Source of the DNA: Luteibacter anthropi
GTDB lineage: Bacteria; Pseudomonadota; Gammaproteobacteria; Xanthomonadales; Rhodanobacteraceae
Direction of reading: 5' to 3'
DNA: 64,000 nt
Assembly: GCF_011759365.1 (NCBI RefSeq)
Contig: NZ_JAARLZ010000005.1
Coordinates: forward strand, 310,001 to 374,000
Shown here: in pieces, positions 27,328-35,616 of the stretch
How positions within the stretch are numbered: the first letter of the stretch is position 1
Layout of the letters: each line of letters starts with the position of its first letter
Translations under genes and position numbers: made by a program
The notes under the pieces: model-generated
The model's database searches: none
Seen by the model: the letters and a program-made list of their open reading frames with translations, nothing else
Told to the model about the DNA's origin: nothing

Positions 27328-29079
27328 ATGCGACGCCTCGCACTCGCCTGCCTTGCCGCCCTGACCCTGGCCGGCTGCCAGTCCCATGACGACAACACCC
27401 CGGCCAAGGCCGCCCCGCCGGGCCCCGCGCCAGTGTCTACATCGCCCCCGCCGCCGCTTCCCGCGGTAGCCAACGAGCAGCACACCTTCACCCCGGAGAT
27501 CACCGCCGGTGACTTCGCAGCTCATCTGAGGGTTATCTCATCGGACGAGTACGACGGCCGCAAGCCGGGCACCCTTGGGGAGCGCCTGACCACCAACTAC
27601 ATCATCGAACAGTTCAAGCGCATGGGCCTGCAGCCCGGCAACAAGGGCGAGTGGGTGCAGACCGTTCCGGCCGTCGCCACCGAACTGACCGGGCAGGACA
27701 CGCTCAAGCTCGACGTCAGCGAAGGCGGCGGCACCGAGGCCTTCGCCTTTGGCAAGGATATGGTCGCCGGCACGCTCCAGGCGAAGTCGGATGTGGAGCT
27801 GAAGGATTCCGACATCGTGTTCGCCGGGTACGGCGTGGATGCGCCGGAAGCCCAGTGGAACGATTTCGACAGCATCGACGTCAAGGGTAAGACGGTGATC
27901 GTGCTGGTCAACGACCCGGGCTGGAACGGCAACGATCCGAAGCTGTTCAAGGGCCGCGAGATGACCTACTACGGCCGCTGGACCTACAAGTTCGAGGAAG
28001 GCGCACGCAAGGGAGCCGCTGCCGTATTCATCGTGCATCAGACCGACCCGGCCGCCTACGGCTGGAACGTGGTGCAGAGCGGCTGGACCATGCCGCGCCT
28101 TGACCTGCCCGAAAGCGAAGACCCGGCACCCCGCCTGCCCGTGGCTGGTTGGCTTACCCATGAGGCTGCCCAGCGACTGTTCGCCAAGGCGGGCAAGAAC
28201 TTCGACGAACTGGCGAAACAGGCCGATGTGCGTGGCTTCAAGGCCGTACCGCTGGATGCGAAGGCGAACATCTCCCTGCATAGCAACATCACGCATTCGC
28301 TGAGCAACAACGTGATCGGCATGGTGAAGGGGACAGACAAGCCCGACGAGGCCGTGGTCTATACCGCCCACTGGGATCACCTGGGTCACGACCCGGCACT
28401 GAAGGGCCATCAGATCTACAACGGCGCCATCGACAACGGCACGGGCATCGCCGCGTTGCTGGAAATCGCAGGTAAGTTTGCCGAGGACAAGCCGAAGCGC
28501 ACCGTCGTGTTTGCTGCCGTAACGATGGAAGAGTCCGGTCTGCTGGGTTCGAAGTACTACGTCGCCCATCCGCCCTTCCCGCTCGCGAAGACCGTGGCGG
28601 ACATCAACATGGACGCCCTGCCCGTCACCGGGCCGACGAAGGACATGGAAGTGGTCGGTCGTGGACAGAGCGATCTGGAAGACATGTTCGCCGATGTGCT
28701 CAAGGCCGATGGCCGCGTGGTGAGCGCCGATCCGACGCCAGAGAAAGGCCATTACTTCCGCTCGGATCACTTCAACTTCGCCAAGGCGGGCGTGCCGGCA
28801 CTGGCCGCCAATGGCGGCAGCGATATGGTGAACGGTGGCAAGGCAGCCGGTGAAGCGGCGGCCGAGGATTACGTGAAGAACCACTATCACCAGGTGACGG
28901 ATGTCTACGACATGCGCTGGGACTTCACTGGCGTGACGCAGAACGTGGTTGCCTTTTACAAGCTGGGCGAGAAGCTGGCCAACAGCGATGTGTGGCCGGT
29001 ATGGAAGGATGGCAGCGAGTTCAAGGCCGTGCGTGAGAAATCGCTTGCGGATGCTGCCAAGGCGCCGAAGAAGAAGTGA
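27328..29079 (+). CDS. M28-family zinc metallopeptidase lipoprotein
   Basis: 583 residues with a lipoprotein signal (MRRLALACLAALTLAGC, lipobox LAGC) and a Pro/Ala-rich linker to about residue 45. The peptidase domain is split by a PA-like insertion (about residues 130-290). Zinc ligands are visible in AHWDHLGHDP (His, with Asp), NGAIDNGTGIAALLE (bridging Asp), AVTMEESGLLGSKYY (catalytic Glu-Glu), INMDAL (Asp) and YFRSDHFNFAKAGVPA (final His). Related enzymes are aminopeptidases that trim peptides outside the inner membrane. Its transcript may end at a TGCATCGG hairpin (29093-29115), followed at once by the 169-bp tandem repeat. Confidence 0.93.
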   Translation: MRRLALACLAALTLAGCQSHDDNTPAKAAPPGPAPVSTSPPPPLPAVANEQHTFTPEITAGDFAAHLRVISSDEYDGRKPGTLGERLTTNYIIEQFKRMGLQPGNKGEWVQTVPAVATELTGQDTLKLDVSEGGGTEAFAFGKDMVAGTLQAKSDVELKDSDIVFAGYGVDAPEAQWNDFDSIDVKGKTVIVLVNDPGWNGNDPKLFKGREMTYYGRWTYKFEEGARKGAAAVFIVHQTDPAAYGWNVVQSGWTMPRLDLPESEDPAPRLPVAGWLTHEAAQRLFAKAGKNFDELAKQADVRGFKAVPLDAKANISLHSNITHSLSNNVIGMVKGTDKPDEAVVYTAHWDHLGHDPALKGHQIYNGAIDNGTGIAALLEIAGKFAEDKPKRTVVFAAVTMEESGLLGSKYYVAHPPFPLAKTVADINMDALPVTGPTKDMEVVGRGQSDLEDMFADVLKADGRVVSADPTPEKGHYFRSDHFNFAKAGVPALAANGGSDMVNGGKAAGEAAAEDYVKNHYHQVTDVYDMRWDFTGVTQNVVAFYKLGEKLANSDVWPVWKDGSEFKAVREKSLADAAKAPKKK

Positions 29080-29106
29080 TCGTGTAACGCGCTGCATCGG
29101 TTGAGA

Positions 29107-29511
29107 GCCGATGCATCGTGGTCGCGGTGCTGGTGAACCGGGGCGCTGGGTTCCTGTTTTCACAGGAACGACGAGTAGGGAAGATAACGACAACCCCACC
29201 CAAAGCCGTCGTTCCAGCGAAAGCTGGAACCTAGCGCGAGGCACTGGGTTGTCGCGAGGACATCCCCTACGCAAAGCCGATGCAGCGTGATCACAGTGCT
29301 GGTGAACCGGGGCGCTGGGTTCCTGTTTTCACAGGAACGACGAGTAGGGAAGATAACGACAACCCCACCCGAAGCCGTCGTTCCAGCGAAAGCTGGAACT
29401 CAGCGCGAGGCACTGGGTTGTCGCGAGGGCACCCCCTACGCAAAGCCGATGTAGCGTCGTCGCGGTGCTGGTGAACTGGGGTGCTGGGTTCCTGTTTTCA
29501 CAGGAACGACG
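29107..29511. repeat. 169-bp tandem repeat (2.4 copies) of two-hairpin units
   Basis: Copies start at 29107, 29276 and 29445; the third is cut off at 67 bp, exactly where the porin stop codon begins. Each full unit holds a TTCCTG-TTTTCA-CAGGAA hairpin and a GTTCCAGC-GAAA-GCTGGAAC hairpin with a GNRA-type loop. The first two copies differ at only a few positions. The 432-bp gap between the M28 and porin genes contains nothing else I can name. It looks like a locally amplified intergenic palindromic element of a different family from the GTAG repeats. Confidence 0.85.
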
Positions 29512-30900
29512 TCAGTAATTCACCTGCAACTGCACGCGAAGCAGCTTGCCTTCTATCTTCCGGTACGGTGCCGATCCCACGTCCGTGCGGCGCATATTGG
29601 CGAATGCCACCGCCAGCTCCACGGCATTCGACGGCTGCCACTCAACGCCAGCCTCCAGCTCATCCACCGACATCTTCGGTGCATTGGTGTCGAACTTGGC
29701 CCCGCCGCGATACGTCTGCCACTTCGCGTACGGAATGAAGCTGCCGTTGTCACTGTCGAACTTGTACATCACCTGCGCGTAGCCACCGCGCAACGCGCGC
29801 GTACGGATGCTGCGATTCGCGATATCCAGCTGGGGCCCCTTGCCTACCGTCCATTCGGCCTGGAAACCGAAAGGCTGCGGATAGTAGATGACATGTGCCG
29901 CCACGCGGCGATCAGTAGACCCTGTCACGGGCGCATCGACCACCGGCGTGATGCTACGCCCGTCGATCGTCATCGACGCGGTGGACACCTTGTAGCGACC
30001 TGCGTATGCATCCGCGCCCACCTCCAGGTATTGCCCATTGGCAAACTTGAACGGGTAGCTGAAGTGCACCACCGTGTGCAGCTGGTCGTTGCGATCAGGA
30101 CGATTTGCGCCCTGCCCGTTATACACACCAACACCGAACATGCCGTAGTCGCCCGAGCCTTTCAGGCCCGACTTCTGCAGATAGGCAAAGCGCTCCTTGA
30201 TCTCTTTCGGGGACCAATAAAGGAAAACGCCCAGGTCTCGCTCATCGCGCACGGCCGAGTTGAGTGCATCGGCGCGGTCCAGCGCGATGCGATTCTGGCT
30301 CGATTGCAGGTCTTCCCAGCCGAACGGAATCTTCGACTGGCCGGCGCGGATGCGCCATTCCTTGTCGGCATCCAGCCAGAGATCGGCATAGGCATCGCGC
30401 AGCTGGGCGAAATGAGTGGTGGTAGAGCCGGAGGGCGTGCTGGCCAGGTCGGGTTGCAGATAGATCGACACCCGGTCGCTGACGTCGCCACTGATCACCA
30501 CGCGCGCCCGGCGGATGCCGAAGCCCTGCTCCCGTCCGATGAAACGATCGCCCGGTGAGCGCAGGTCCTTCGCCCCCGCGCCGATTTCCTGGTTGTAGCG
30601 CATCTGCACGTAGCCGCGGATAGAGAGTTTTTCGTACCAGGGCTTGCTCTTTGCCGCAGCCGCCACGGCCGGAGCCGTTGCCACCTGCGTCGCTGCCGGG
30701 GCCGCCTGCACGGCAGCCTGAGCCGGCGCATCCCCCGCCTGCACGAAACGGCCCAGGCGCTGCCGGCCCGGACCGGGCTCGGCAAAGATCTGCCGGGTCG
30801 TGGTGTCCACGTACAGCTCGATGGCCGCCTGTGGCTCGCCCTCCGCGGCGGCGGTGCCGCACATCGTCCAGAACGCGGCGGCCAGGGGAAATCTCTTCAT
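29512..30900 (-). CDS. Phosphate-selective porin, OprO/OprP family
   Basis: 462 residues with a short signal peptide (ending TAAAEG), an Ala/Pro-rich region to about residue 90, then an outer-membrane beta-barrel beginning LSIRGYVQMRYNQEIG, with RRARVVISGDVSDRVSIYLQ, RIRAGQSKIPFGWEDLQSSQ and a C-terminal aromatic (QLQVNY). The family forms anion- or phosphate-selective channels induced by phosphate limitation in Pseudomonas. Substrate specificity cannot be read with certainty. It is divergent from a TonB receptor, and the shared 295-bp region has Pho-box-like repeats. The 3' end abuts the tandem repeat. Confidence 0.88.
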   Translation of the reverse strand: MKRFPLAAAFWTMCGTAAAEGEPQAAIELYVDTTTRQIFAEPGPGRQRLGRFVQAGDAPAQAAVQAAPAATQVATAPAVAAAAKSKPWYEKLSIRGYVQMRYNQEIGAGAKDLRSPGDRFIGREQGFGIRRARVVISGDVSDRVSIYLQPDLASTPSGSTTTHFAQLRDAYADLWLDADKEWRIRAGQSKIPFGWEDLQSSQNRIALDRADALNSAVRDERDLGVFLYWSPKEIKERFAYLQKSGLKGSGDYGMFGVGVYNGQGANRPDRNDQLHTVVHFSYPFKFANGQYLEVGADAYAGRYKVSTASMTIDGRSITPVVDAPVTGSTDRRVAAHVIYYPQPFGFQAEWTVGKGPQLDIANRSIRTRALRGGYAQVMYKFDSDNGSFIPYAKWQTYRGGAKFDTNAPKMSVDELEAGVEWQPSNAVELAVAFANMRRTDVGSAPYRKIEGKLLRVQLQVNY

Positions 30901-31074
30901 GCGACGGAAACTCCGATTCGGGTGAGAAATTACTCAAACGTCGGCGATCCAGTCGTCTTCTTTCGATAAATGACAAGAACCTGCCAACCGGCCGGCAAGT
31001 TATCGACCCCTGATTGCAGTGATATGACAGGGTTTATGACGAATCCGATCAAAGGTTTGCGCAATGCAGCACTT

Positions 31075-31092
31075 TCGTCATCACCCTGTCAC
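31075..31092 (+). promoter_or_regulatory. Pho-box-like direct repeat between the porin and TonB-receptor genes
   Basis: TCGTCAT-CACC-CTGTCAC has the 7+4+7 layout of a PhoB box (consensus CTGTCAT-N4-CTGTCAT/C) with two mismatches. A GATAAT hexamer lies at 31096-31101. A second near-match (ATGACA...ATGACG, 31024-31041) reads towards the porin but with a 5-bp gap. A phosphate-selective porin beside it makes PhoB control reasonable. No more than a sequence match is claimed. Nothing else is evident in 30901-31195. Confidence 0.4.
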
Positions 31093-31195
31093 AGCGATAA
31101 TGTGCGGCAGACGCGCCCTCGCCAGGGGATCGGCTCGACCGCGATTTGGCGAGGCACTCTCACCCAGGCACCACCCCCAGGCGGAACCCAAAACC

Positions 31196-33466
31196 ATGTC
31201 CCTCGCAAGCTCGCGCTCGCCGCGACGTCTCGTCATTGCCCTGTCCATCGCCACGGCCCTGTCCGCTGGCGCTGCCATCGCCCAGGACGCCACGTCCCCC
31301 GCGCAGCCCTCCAGCGCCCCGGCCAAGACGGCCACGCTGCAGACCGTCACCGTGACGGCCGAAAAGCGCACCGAAGATCTCCAGAAGGTGCCCATCTCGA
31401 TGACCGTGGTGACGAGCGAGAAGCTCGAGGCCTTCGGACAGGCCGGCGACGGCGTGCTCCAGCTCGCCTCGCGCGCGCCGAGCGTCTACGCCGAAACCTC
31501 GTACGGTCGCGAATTCCCCCGCTTCTATATCCGCGGCCTGGGCAACAGCGACTTCGACCTCAACGCTTCGCAGCCGGTTTCGATGGTCTACGACGACATC
31601 GTCCAGGAAAACCCGATCCTCAAGGGTTTCCCGCTGTTCGATCTCGACCAGGTGGAAGTGCTGCGCGGCCCGCAGGGCACGCTGTTCGGCCGCAACTCCC
31701 CGGCCGGCGTGATCAAGTTCGAATCGCGCAAGCCCACCCAGGAAACCGAGGGCTACGCCCGCGTCTCCTATGGCTCATACGGCACGGCCAACGCCGAAGC
31801 TGCCCTGGGCGGCAAGCTCACCTCCAGCTGGTCGGGCCGCGTCTCCGCCATCGCCCAGCATCGCGATGGCTGGATCGACAACGAATACACCGGCAAGAAT
31901 GACGCCCTGGGCGGCTACAACGACCGCGCCGTGCGTTTGCAGGCACTTTACAAGGCCTCGGACGATTTCGACGCCCTCATCAACGTGCACGGCCGCCTGC
32001 TCGACGGCAGTGCCATGGTCAATCGCGCCAACGCCATCACCCTGGGCAGCGACCAGTTCGTGTCCGGCTTCGATCGCGACAAGGTGGCCCAGGACGGCCG
32101 CAACAAGCAGCACCTGTTCACCTGGGGCAGCAACGTCCACCTGAACTGGCACTTCGGCGATCTCAACTTCACGTCCATCACGGGCCTCGAGCGCGCCACC
32201 ACCTACAGCCTGGGCGATGTGGACGGCGGCTACGACGCTTCCGGCACCCCGGCCAAGGCCGGCCTCGGCAACCGCTACGTCACGCCGTTCTATTCGGAGA
32301 CGGCCGATGCCCTGCCGAAGGATCGCCAGATCACGCAGGAATTCCGCCTGTCGAACGACAGCTCCGACCGCCTGAAGTGGCAGGTGGGCACGTACTACTT
32401 CGACGAAGACATCGCCATCGCGAACTATTCGTACGACACGCTCAACAACCACGCGCTCAATGGCTGGGTGAACCAGAGCCAGCGCACCAAGGCATGGGCC
32501 GTGTTCGGCTCGGCCGACTACAACGTCACCGACACCTTCGACGTGCGTGCCGGTGCACGCTGGTCGCACGACAAGCGCGACTTCAAGGCGCAGCGCTTCC
32601 TGGGCTTCACCGGCCCGGTGGGTCCCCTCGCCTCGGATCCCGTCGATGCGCGCTGGAGCGGCGACCTGACGGCCACCTGGCAGTTCTCGAACAACGCGAA
32701 CATCTACGCCCGCATCGCCAACGGTTTCCGCGCACCCAGCGTGCAGGGCCGCATCAACTTCGCCAACAGCATCTCCACGGCAAAGCCGGAAACCATCACC
32801 TCGTACGAGGTGGGCTTCAAGTCGACGACGGAAGACAACAAGATCCGTTTCAACGCCGACATCTACAAGTACAACATGCATAACCAGCAGCTCACGGCTG
32901 TGGGTGGTGCCACCAATGTCACCCAGCTGATCAATGCGAAGAAGACGGAAGGCTACGGCGCCGAGTTCGATCTCGAAGCCTACCTGACGCCGCAGTTCTA
33001 CATGACCGCCGGCGGCAGCTACAACCACACCGAGCTGAAGGACCGCAATCTCGCGGTGGCTCCGTGCGGCGGCGGCTGCACCGTGCTCGATCCGCTGAAC
33101 GCCTCGGGCAATGCACTCATCGACGGCAACCCGCTGCCGAACGCACCGAAGTGGATCGGTACCTGGACCGCCCGCTATGGCATTCCCTACGGCGAAAGCG
33201 GTGAGTTCTTCGTGTACACCGACTGGAACTACCGCAGCGAAGTGAACTTCTTCCTGTACGACTCGGCAGAGTTCCGCAGCAAGCCCTTCCTCGAAGGCGG
33301 CCTGCGCGTCGGCTACAACTGGGACTTCGGCAAGCGCGAGGTCGCACTCTATGGTCGCAACATCACCAACAAGCGCGTGATCACCGGCGGTATCGACTTC
33401 AACAACCGCACGGCCTTCGTGAACGACCCGCGCATCATCGGCGTGGAGTTCCGCGCCGAGCTCTAA
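31196..33466 (+). CDS. TonB-dependent outer-membrane receptor
   Basis: 756 residues: signal peptide to about residue 30 (ATALSAGAAIAQ), TonB-box-like LQTVTVTAEKRTEDLQKVPI, plug domain (FYIRGLGNSDFDL, DQVEVLRGPQGTLFGRNSPA, GVIKFESRKP) and a 22-strand barrel ending IGVEFRAEL. The plug style KRTEDLQKVPISMTVV is common in receptors of Sphingomonas and Xanthomonas groups for diverse ligands; none can be assigned. The ATG at 31196 is chosen because the upstream frame has no membrane or signal character. It is divergent from the OprO/P porin and followed by a strong terminator. Confidence 0.92.
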   Translation: MSLASSRSPRRLVIALSIATALSAGAAIAQDATSPAQPSSAPAKTATLQTVTVTAEKRTEDLQKVPISMTVVTSEKLEAFGQAGDGVLQLASRAPSVYAETSYGREFPRFYIRGLGNSDFDLNASQPVSMVYDDIVQENPILKGFPLFDLDQVEVLRGPQGTLFGRNSPAGVIKFESRKPTQETEGYARVSYGSYGTANAEAALGGKLTSSWSGRVSAIAQHRDGWIDNEYTGKNDALGGYNDRAVRLQALYKASDDFDALINVHGRLLDGSAMVNRANAITLGSDQFVSGFDRDKVAQDGRNKQHLFTWGSNVHLNWHFGDLNFTSITGLERATTYSLGDVDGGYDASGTPAKAGLGNRYVTPFYSETADALPKDRQITQEFRLSNDSSDRLKWQVGTYYFDEDIAIANYSYDTLNNHALNGWVNQSQRTKAWAVFGSADYNVTDTFDVRAGARWSHDKRDFKAQRFLGFTGPVGPLASDPVDARWSGDLTATWQFSNNANIYARIANGFRAPSVQGRINFANSISTAKPETITSYEVGFKSTTEDNKIRFNADIYKYNMHNQQLTAVGGATNVTQLINAKKTEGYGAEFDLEAYLTPQFYMTAGGSYNHTELKDRNLAVAPCGGGCTVLDPLNASGNALIDGNPLPNAPKWIGTWTARYGIPYGESGEFFVYTDWNYRSEVNFFLYDSAEFRSKPFLEGGLRVGYNWDFGKREVALYGRNITNKRVITGGIDFNNRTAFVNDPRIIGVEFRAEL

Positions 33467-33492
33467 GGCGCACGGCGAGACCGATCCGGCGA

Positions 33493-33526
33493 CGGCCGGC
33501 CCCACCGGGGCCGGCCGTTTGCTTTT
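33493..33526 (+). terminator. Intrinsic terminator after the TonB receptor
   Basis: An 11-bp perfect stem (CGGCCGGCCCC / GGGGCCGGCCG) with a 3-nt loop, then TTTGCTTTT, 27 bp after the stop codon. Confidence 0.88.
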
Positions 33527-33604
33527 GTAGGAGCGCGCCTCGCGCGACCGGTAGATGGCGATGCGCCCTGCCATGCCCGGTCGCGCGCGAGGCGCGCTCC
33601 TACA
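33527..33604. repeat. GTAG-type REP pair
   Basis: CCTCG-flavour arms (left arm one CG step shorter) around a 28-bp spacer, directly after the terminator T tract. The rest of the 348-bp gap to the next gene holds about 130 bp of unremarkable sequence and then the YtrA-operon promoter. Confidence 0.85.
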
Positions 33605-33743
33605 GGGGGTGAGAAAACCCTGTGCGGAGCGTGTAAACCCTTTTCGAAACCGGTGCATCTCATGCCTGCCCGGATCGCTACCTCACCAGCACACCCCGGC
33701 CGGGCATAGGCCATAAGTCATATGGAAATTCACAAAATTCCCG

Positions 33744-33784
33744 TTGACGGCTACAAATCTGGTGTTATAGTTCACTACAACACC
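33744..33784 (+). promoter_or_regulatory. Sigma-70 promoter overlapped by a GGTG-N16-CACC operator
   Basis: TTGACG (33744-33749) and TATAGT (33766-33771) are 16 bp apart. Over the -10 lies GGTGTTATAG-TTCA-CTACAACACC (33761-33784), a 10-bp inverted repeat with one mismatch. Its outer part is exactly GGTG-N16-CACC, which I recall as the reported recognition motif of YtrA-subfamily GntR regulators in Xanthomonas. The operon below encodes such a regulator, so autorepression is the natural reading. Confidence 0.82.
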
Positions 33785-33814
33785 GGTCACCCAGTTCACT
33801 AGAGGAGAAACACC

Positions 33815-34006
33815 ATGAACGCCATGAACCGCCCCAACTACCTCGCCCTGGCCGCCTCCTTCGTCATCGCCACGGCCGCCCTGCTGGTCTTCAGCAGCAC
33901 CTCGACCACCGCCGCCCCGCTCAGCGAGATCAACGGCACCCGCGTTACGAACCTGGCCCCCATCGTCGTCTACGCCAGCACCGCCGACAGCGTCGCGGCC
34001 CTCTAA
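33815..34006 (+). CDS. Small membrane/secreted peptide in the YtrA operon (63 aa)
   Basis: One N-terminal hydrophobic segment (residues 9-27, YLALAASFVIATAALLVFSS region) followed by EINGTRVTNLAPIVVYAS and an acidic end. GGAG lies 8 bp before the ATG. The post-membrane motif N-G-x-R-V-T-x-L recurs in the next gene, so the two are probably paralogues. First gene after the operator-promoter. Not a family I can name. Its position in a regulator/ABC-transporter operon suggests it works with, or is sensed or exported by, that system. Confidence 0.75.
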   Translation: MNAMNRPNYLALAASFVIATAALLVFSSTSTTAAPLSEINGTRVTNLAPIVVYASTADSVAAL

Positions 34007-34046
34007 ATCCGGACACCTGTCCGAACGTCATCGGAGTCGTAGAACC

Positions 34047-34382
34047 ATGAAAGCGCCGAACCTCATCGCCCTGTCCGCGTCCATCCTGATCGCCGGGACC
34101 AGCGTGTTCGCCCTGCGCTCCTTCGATGACCGCGTGGCCGCCATGACCGCCGCACCGCACTACGTCAACGGCATCCGGGTCACCGACCTGCCGTCGTTGA
34201 CGGTCCGCCCGACGGACGCCGACGTCCGCCAGGCCATGCTCGCCACCGAGGCTTCGCTCGGCTCGGCGGCAGACGCCATCAAGCGCAGCGCAGAAGATCG
34301 TGCCGCAGCGCTTATCGGCGCACAGCTGAGCATGCCCTACTATTCGTTTGGCAACGCACTGCGCCAATCGGCGAAGGAATGA
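34047..34382 (+). CDS. Small membrane/secreted protein in the YtrA operon (111 aa)
   Basis: A hydrophobic N-terminal segment (LIALSASILIAGTSVFAL, residues 6-23) is followed by YVNGIRVTDLPSLTVRPT, the same N-G-x-R-V-T-x-L motif as the preceding peptide, and then an Ala-rich amphipathic stretch (RQAMLATEASLGSAADAIKR). GGAG lies about 11 bp upstream. It starts 40 bp after the previous stop and ends 5 bp before the GntR gene, so it is firmly within the operon. Function unknown; predicted periplasmic or anchored outside the inner membrane. Confidence 0.78.
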   Translation: MKAPNLIALSASILIAGTSVFALRSFDDRVAAMTAAPHYVNGIRVTDLPSLTVRPTDADVRQAMLATEASLGSAADAIKRSAEDRAAALIGAQLSMPYYSFGNALRQSAKE

Positions 34383-34387
34383 ATTAG

Positions 34388-34762
34388 ATGTCCATCACCT
34401 GGAACGACAGCATCCCGATCTATCGCCAGCTGCGCGAACGCGTAGTGGCCATGATCCTGGACGGCGCCTTGAATGAAGGCGACCCGCTGCCGTCGGTCCG
34501 CCAGGTCGCGGGGGATTTCCAGATCAACCCCCTCACCGTGTCCAAGGCGTACCAGGAGCTGGTCGACGAACAACTGGTTGAGAAACGGAGGGGTCTTGGC
34601 ATGTTCGTGATCGATGGAGCGCGCGAGGCGCTGCTCAAGAGTGAGAGGGAGCGCTTCCTGCGCGAGGAATGGCCGGCACTGTACGCCCGCCTCCTGCGCA
34701 TGGGCCTCGACCTGAAAACCCTGATGCGTGAGGCCGATGGCCCCACGAAGGACCCGTCATGA
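34388..34762 (+). CDS. GntR-family regulator, YtrA subfamily
   Basis: 124 residues: a GntR winged helix (IPIYRQLRERVVAMILDGAL, EGDPLPSVRQVAGDFQINPL, TVSKAYQELVDEQLVEKRRG) and a short two-helix C-terminal dimerisation piece, the mark of the YtrA subfamily. Such proteins repress their own ABC-transporter operon and respond to cell-wall antibiotics or related stress. The operator candidate is at 33761-33784. Its stop overlaps the ABC ATPase start by four bases. Confidence 0.92.
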   Translation: MSITWNDSIPIYRQLRERVVAMILDGALNEGDPLPSVRQVAGDFQINPLTVSKAYQELVDEQLVEKRRGLGMFVIDGAREALLKSERERFLREEWPALYARLLRMGLDLKTLMREADGPTKDPS

Positions 34763-35616
34763 ATGCGGTCGTCACCGCCAATGGCCTGAGCAAGCGCTAC
34801 AAGTCGGGGCTGGCCCTGGACGGCGCCTCGTTCGAGATCGGTCCGGGACGGATCGTTGGCCTCATCGGCCCCAATGGCGCCGGCAAGACCACGGCCCTCA
34901 AGGCCATCCTCGGGCTTACCACCTTCGACGGACAGCTCAATGTCCTGGGCCTGGACCCGCGCAAGGAGCGCGACAAGCTGATGGAGCAGGTCTGCTTCAT
35001 CGCCGATGTGGCTGTCCTGCCCCGCTGGTTGCGTGTGGGCGATGCGGTGGACTTCGTCGCCAACACCCACCCCCGTTTCGACCGGGCCAAGTGCGACGCC
35101 TTCCTGGCGCGCACCAAGCTCCAGCCGCGGCAGAAGGTGAAACAGCTTTCCAAGGGCATGATCGTGCAGCTGCACCTCGCCCTGGTGATGTCCATCGACG
35201 CCAGATTGCTGGTGCTGGACGAACCGACGCTGGGCCTGGACATCCTCTATCGCAAGCAGTTCTACCAGACCCTACTCGAAGATTACTTCGACGAGGAGAA
35301 GACCATCCTGGTCACCACGCACCAGGTCGAGGAGATCGAGCACATCCTCACCGACCTCATGTTCATCCGCGACGGGAAGATCGTGCTCGATGCCGACATG
35401 GACGCCGTGGGCGAACGCTTCATCGAGGTGCTGGTCAGTGCCGAGCTGGCCCCCAGCGCCCGCCAGATGAATCCGATGGACGAGCGCCAGGTGTTCGGCA
35501 AGAGCATCTTCCTGTTCGACAACGTCAGCCGTCACGAACTGGAGCGCCTGGGTGAAGTCCGGCGTCCGTCGATCGGCGATCTCTTCGTCGCCACCATGAA
35601 GGGCACCTACGCATGA
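34759..35616 (+). CDS. ABC transporter ATP-binding protein (YtrB-like)
   Basis: 285 residues. Walker A is GPNGAGKTTALKAILGL, the Q-loop region includes EQVCFIADVAVLPRWL, the signature is a degenerate LSKGM (instead of LSGGQ), and Walker B is LLVLDEPTLGLDILYR with the H-loop VTTHQVEEIEH. The LSKGM form is usual in YtrB/EcsA-type exporters. The C-terminal about 80 residues are the extra regulatory part of this class. It overlaps both neighbours by ATGA, so the three genes are translationally coupled. The partner permease is next. Confidence 0.93.
   Translation: MNAVVTANGLSKRYKSGLALDGASFEIGPGRIVGLIGPNGAGKTTALKAILGLTTFDGQLNVLGLDPRKERDKLMEQVCFIADVAVLPRWLRVGDAVDFVANTHPRFDRAKCDAFLARTKLQPRQKVKQLSKGMIVQLHLALVMSIDARLLVLDEPTLGLDILYRKQFYQTLLEDYFDEEKTILVTTHQVEEIEHILTDLMFIRDGKIVLDADMDAVGERFIEVLVSAELAPSARQMNPMDERQVFGKSIFLFDNVSRHELERLGEVRRPSIGDLFVATMKGTYA

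Noticed and set aside
31024-31041. ATGACA...ATGACG as a full PhoB box for the porin
   Set aside because: The half-sites are 12 rather than 11 bp apart and there is no -10 at the right distance, so it is kept only as a near-match, not as a feature.
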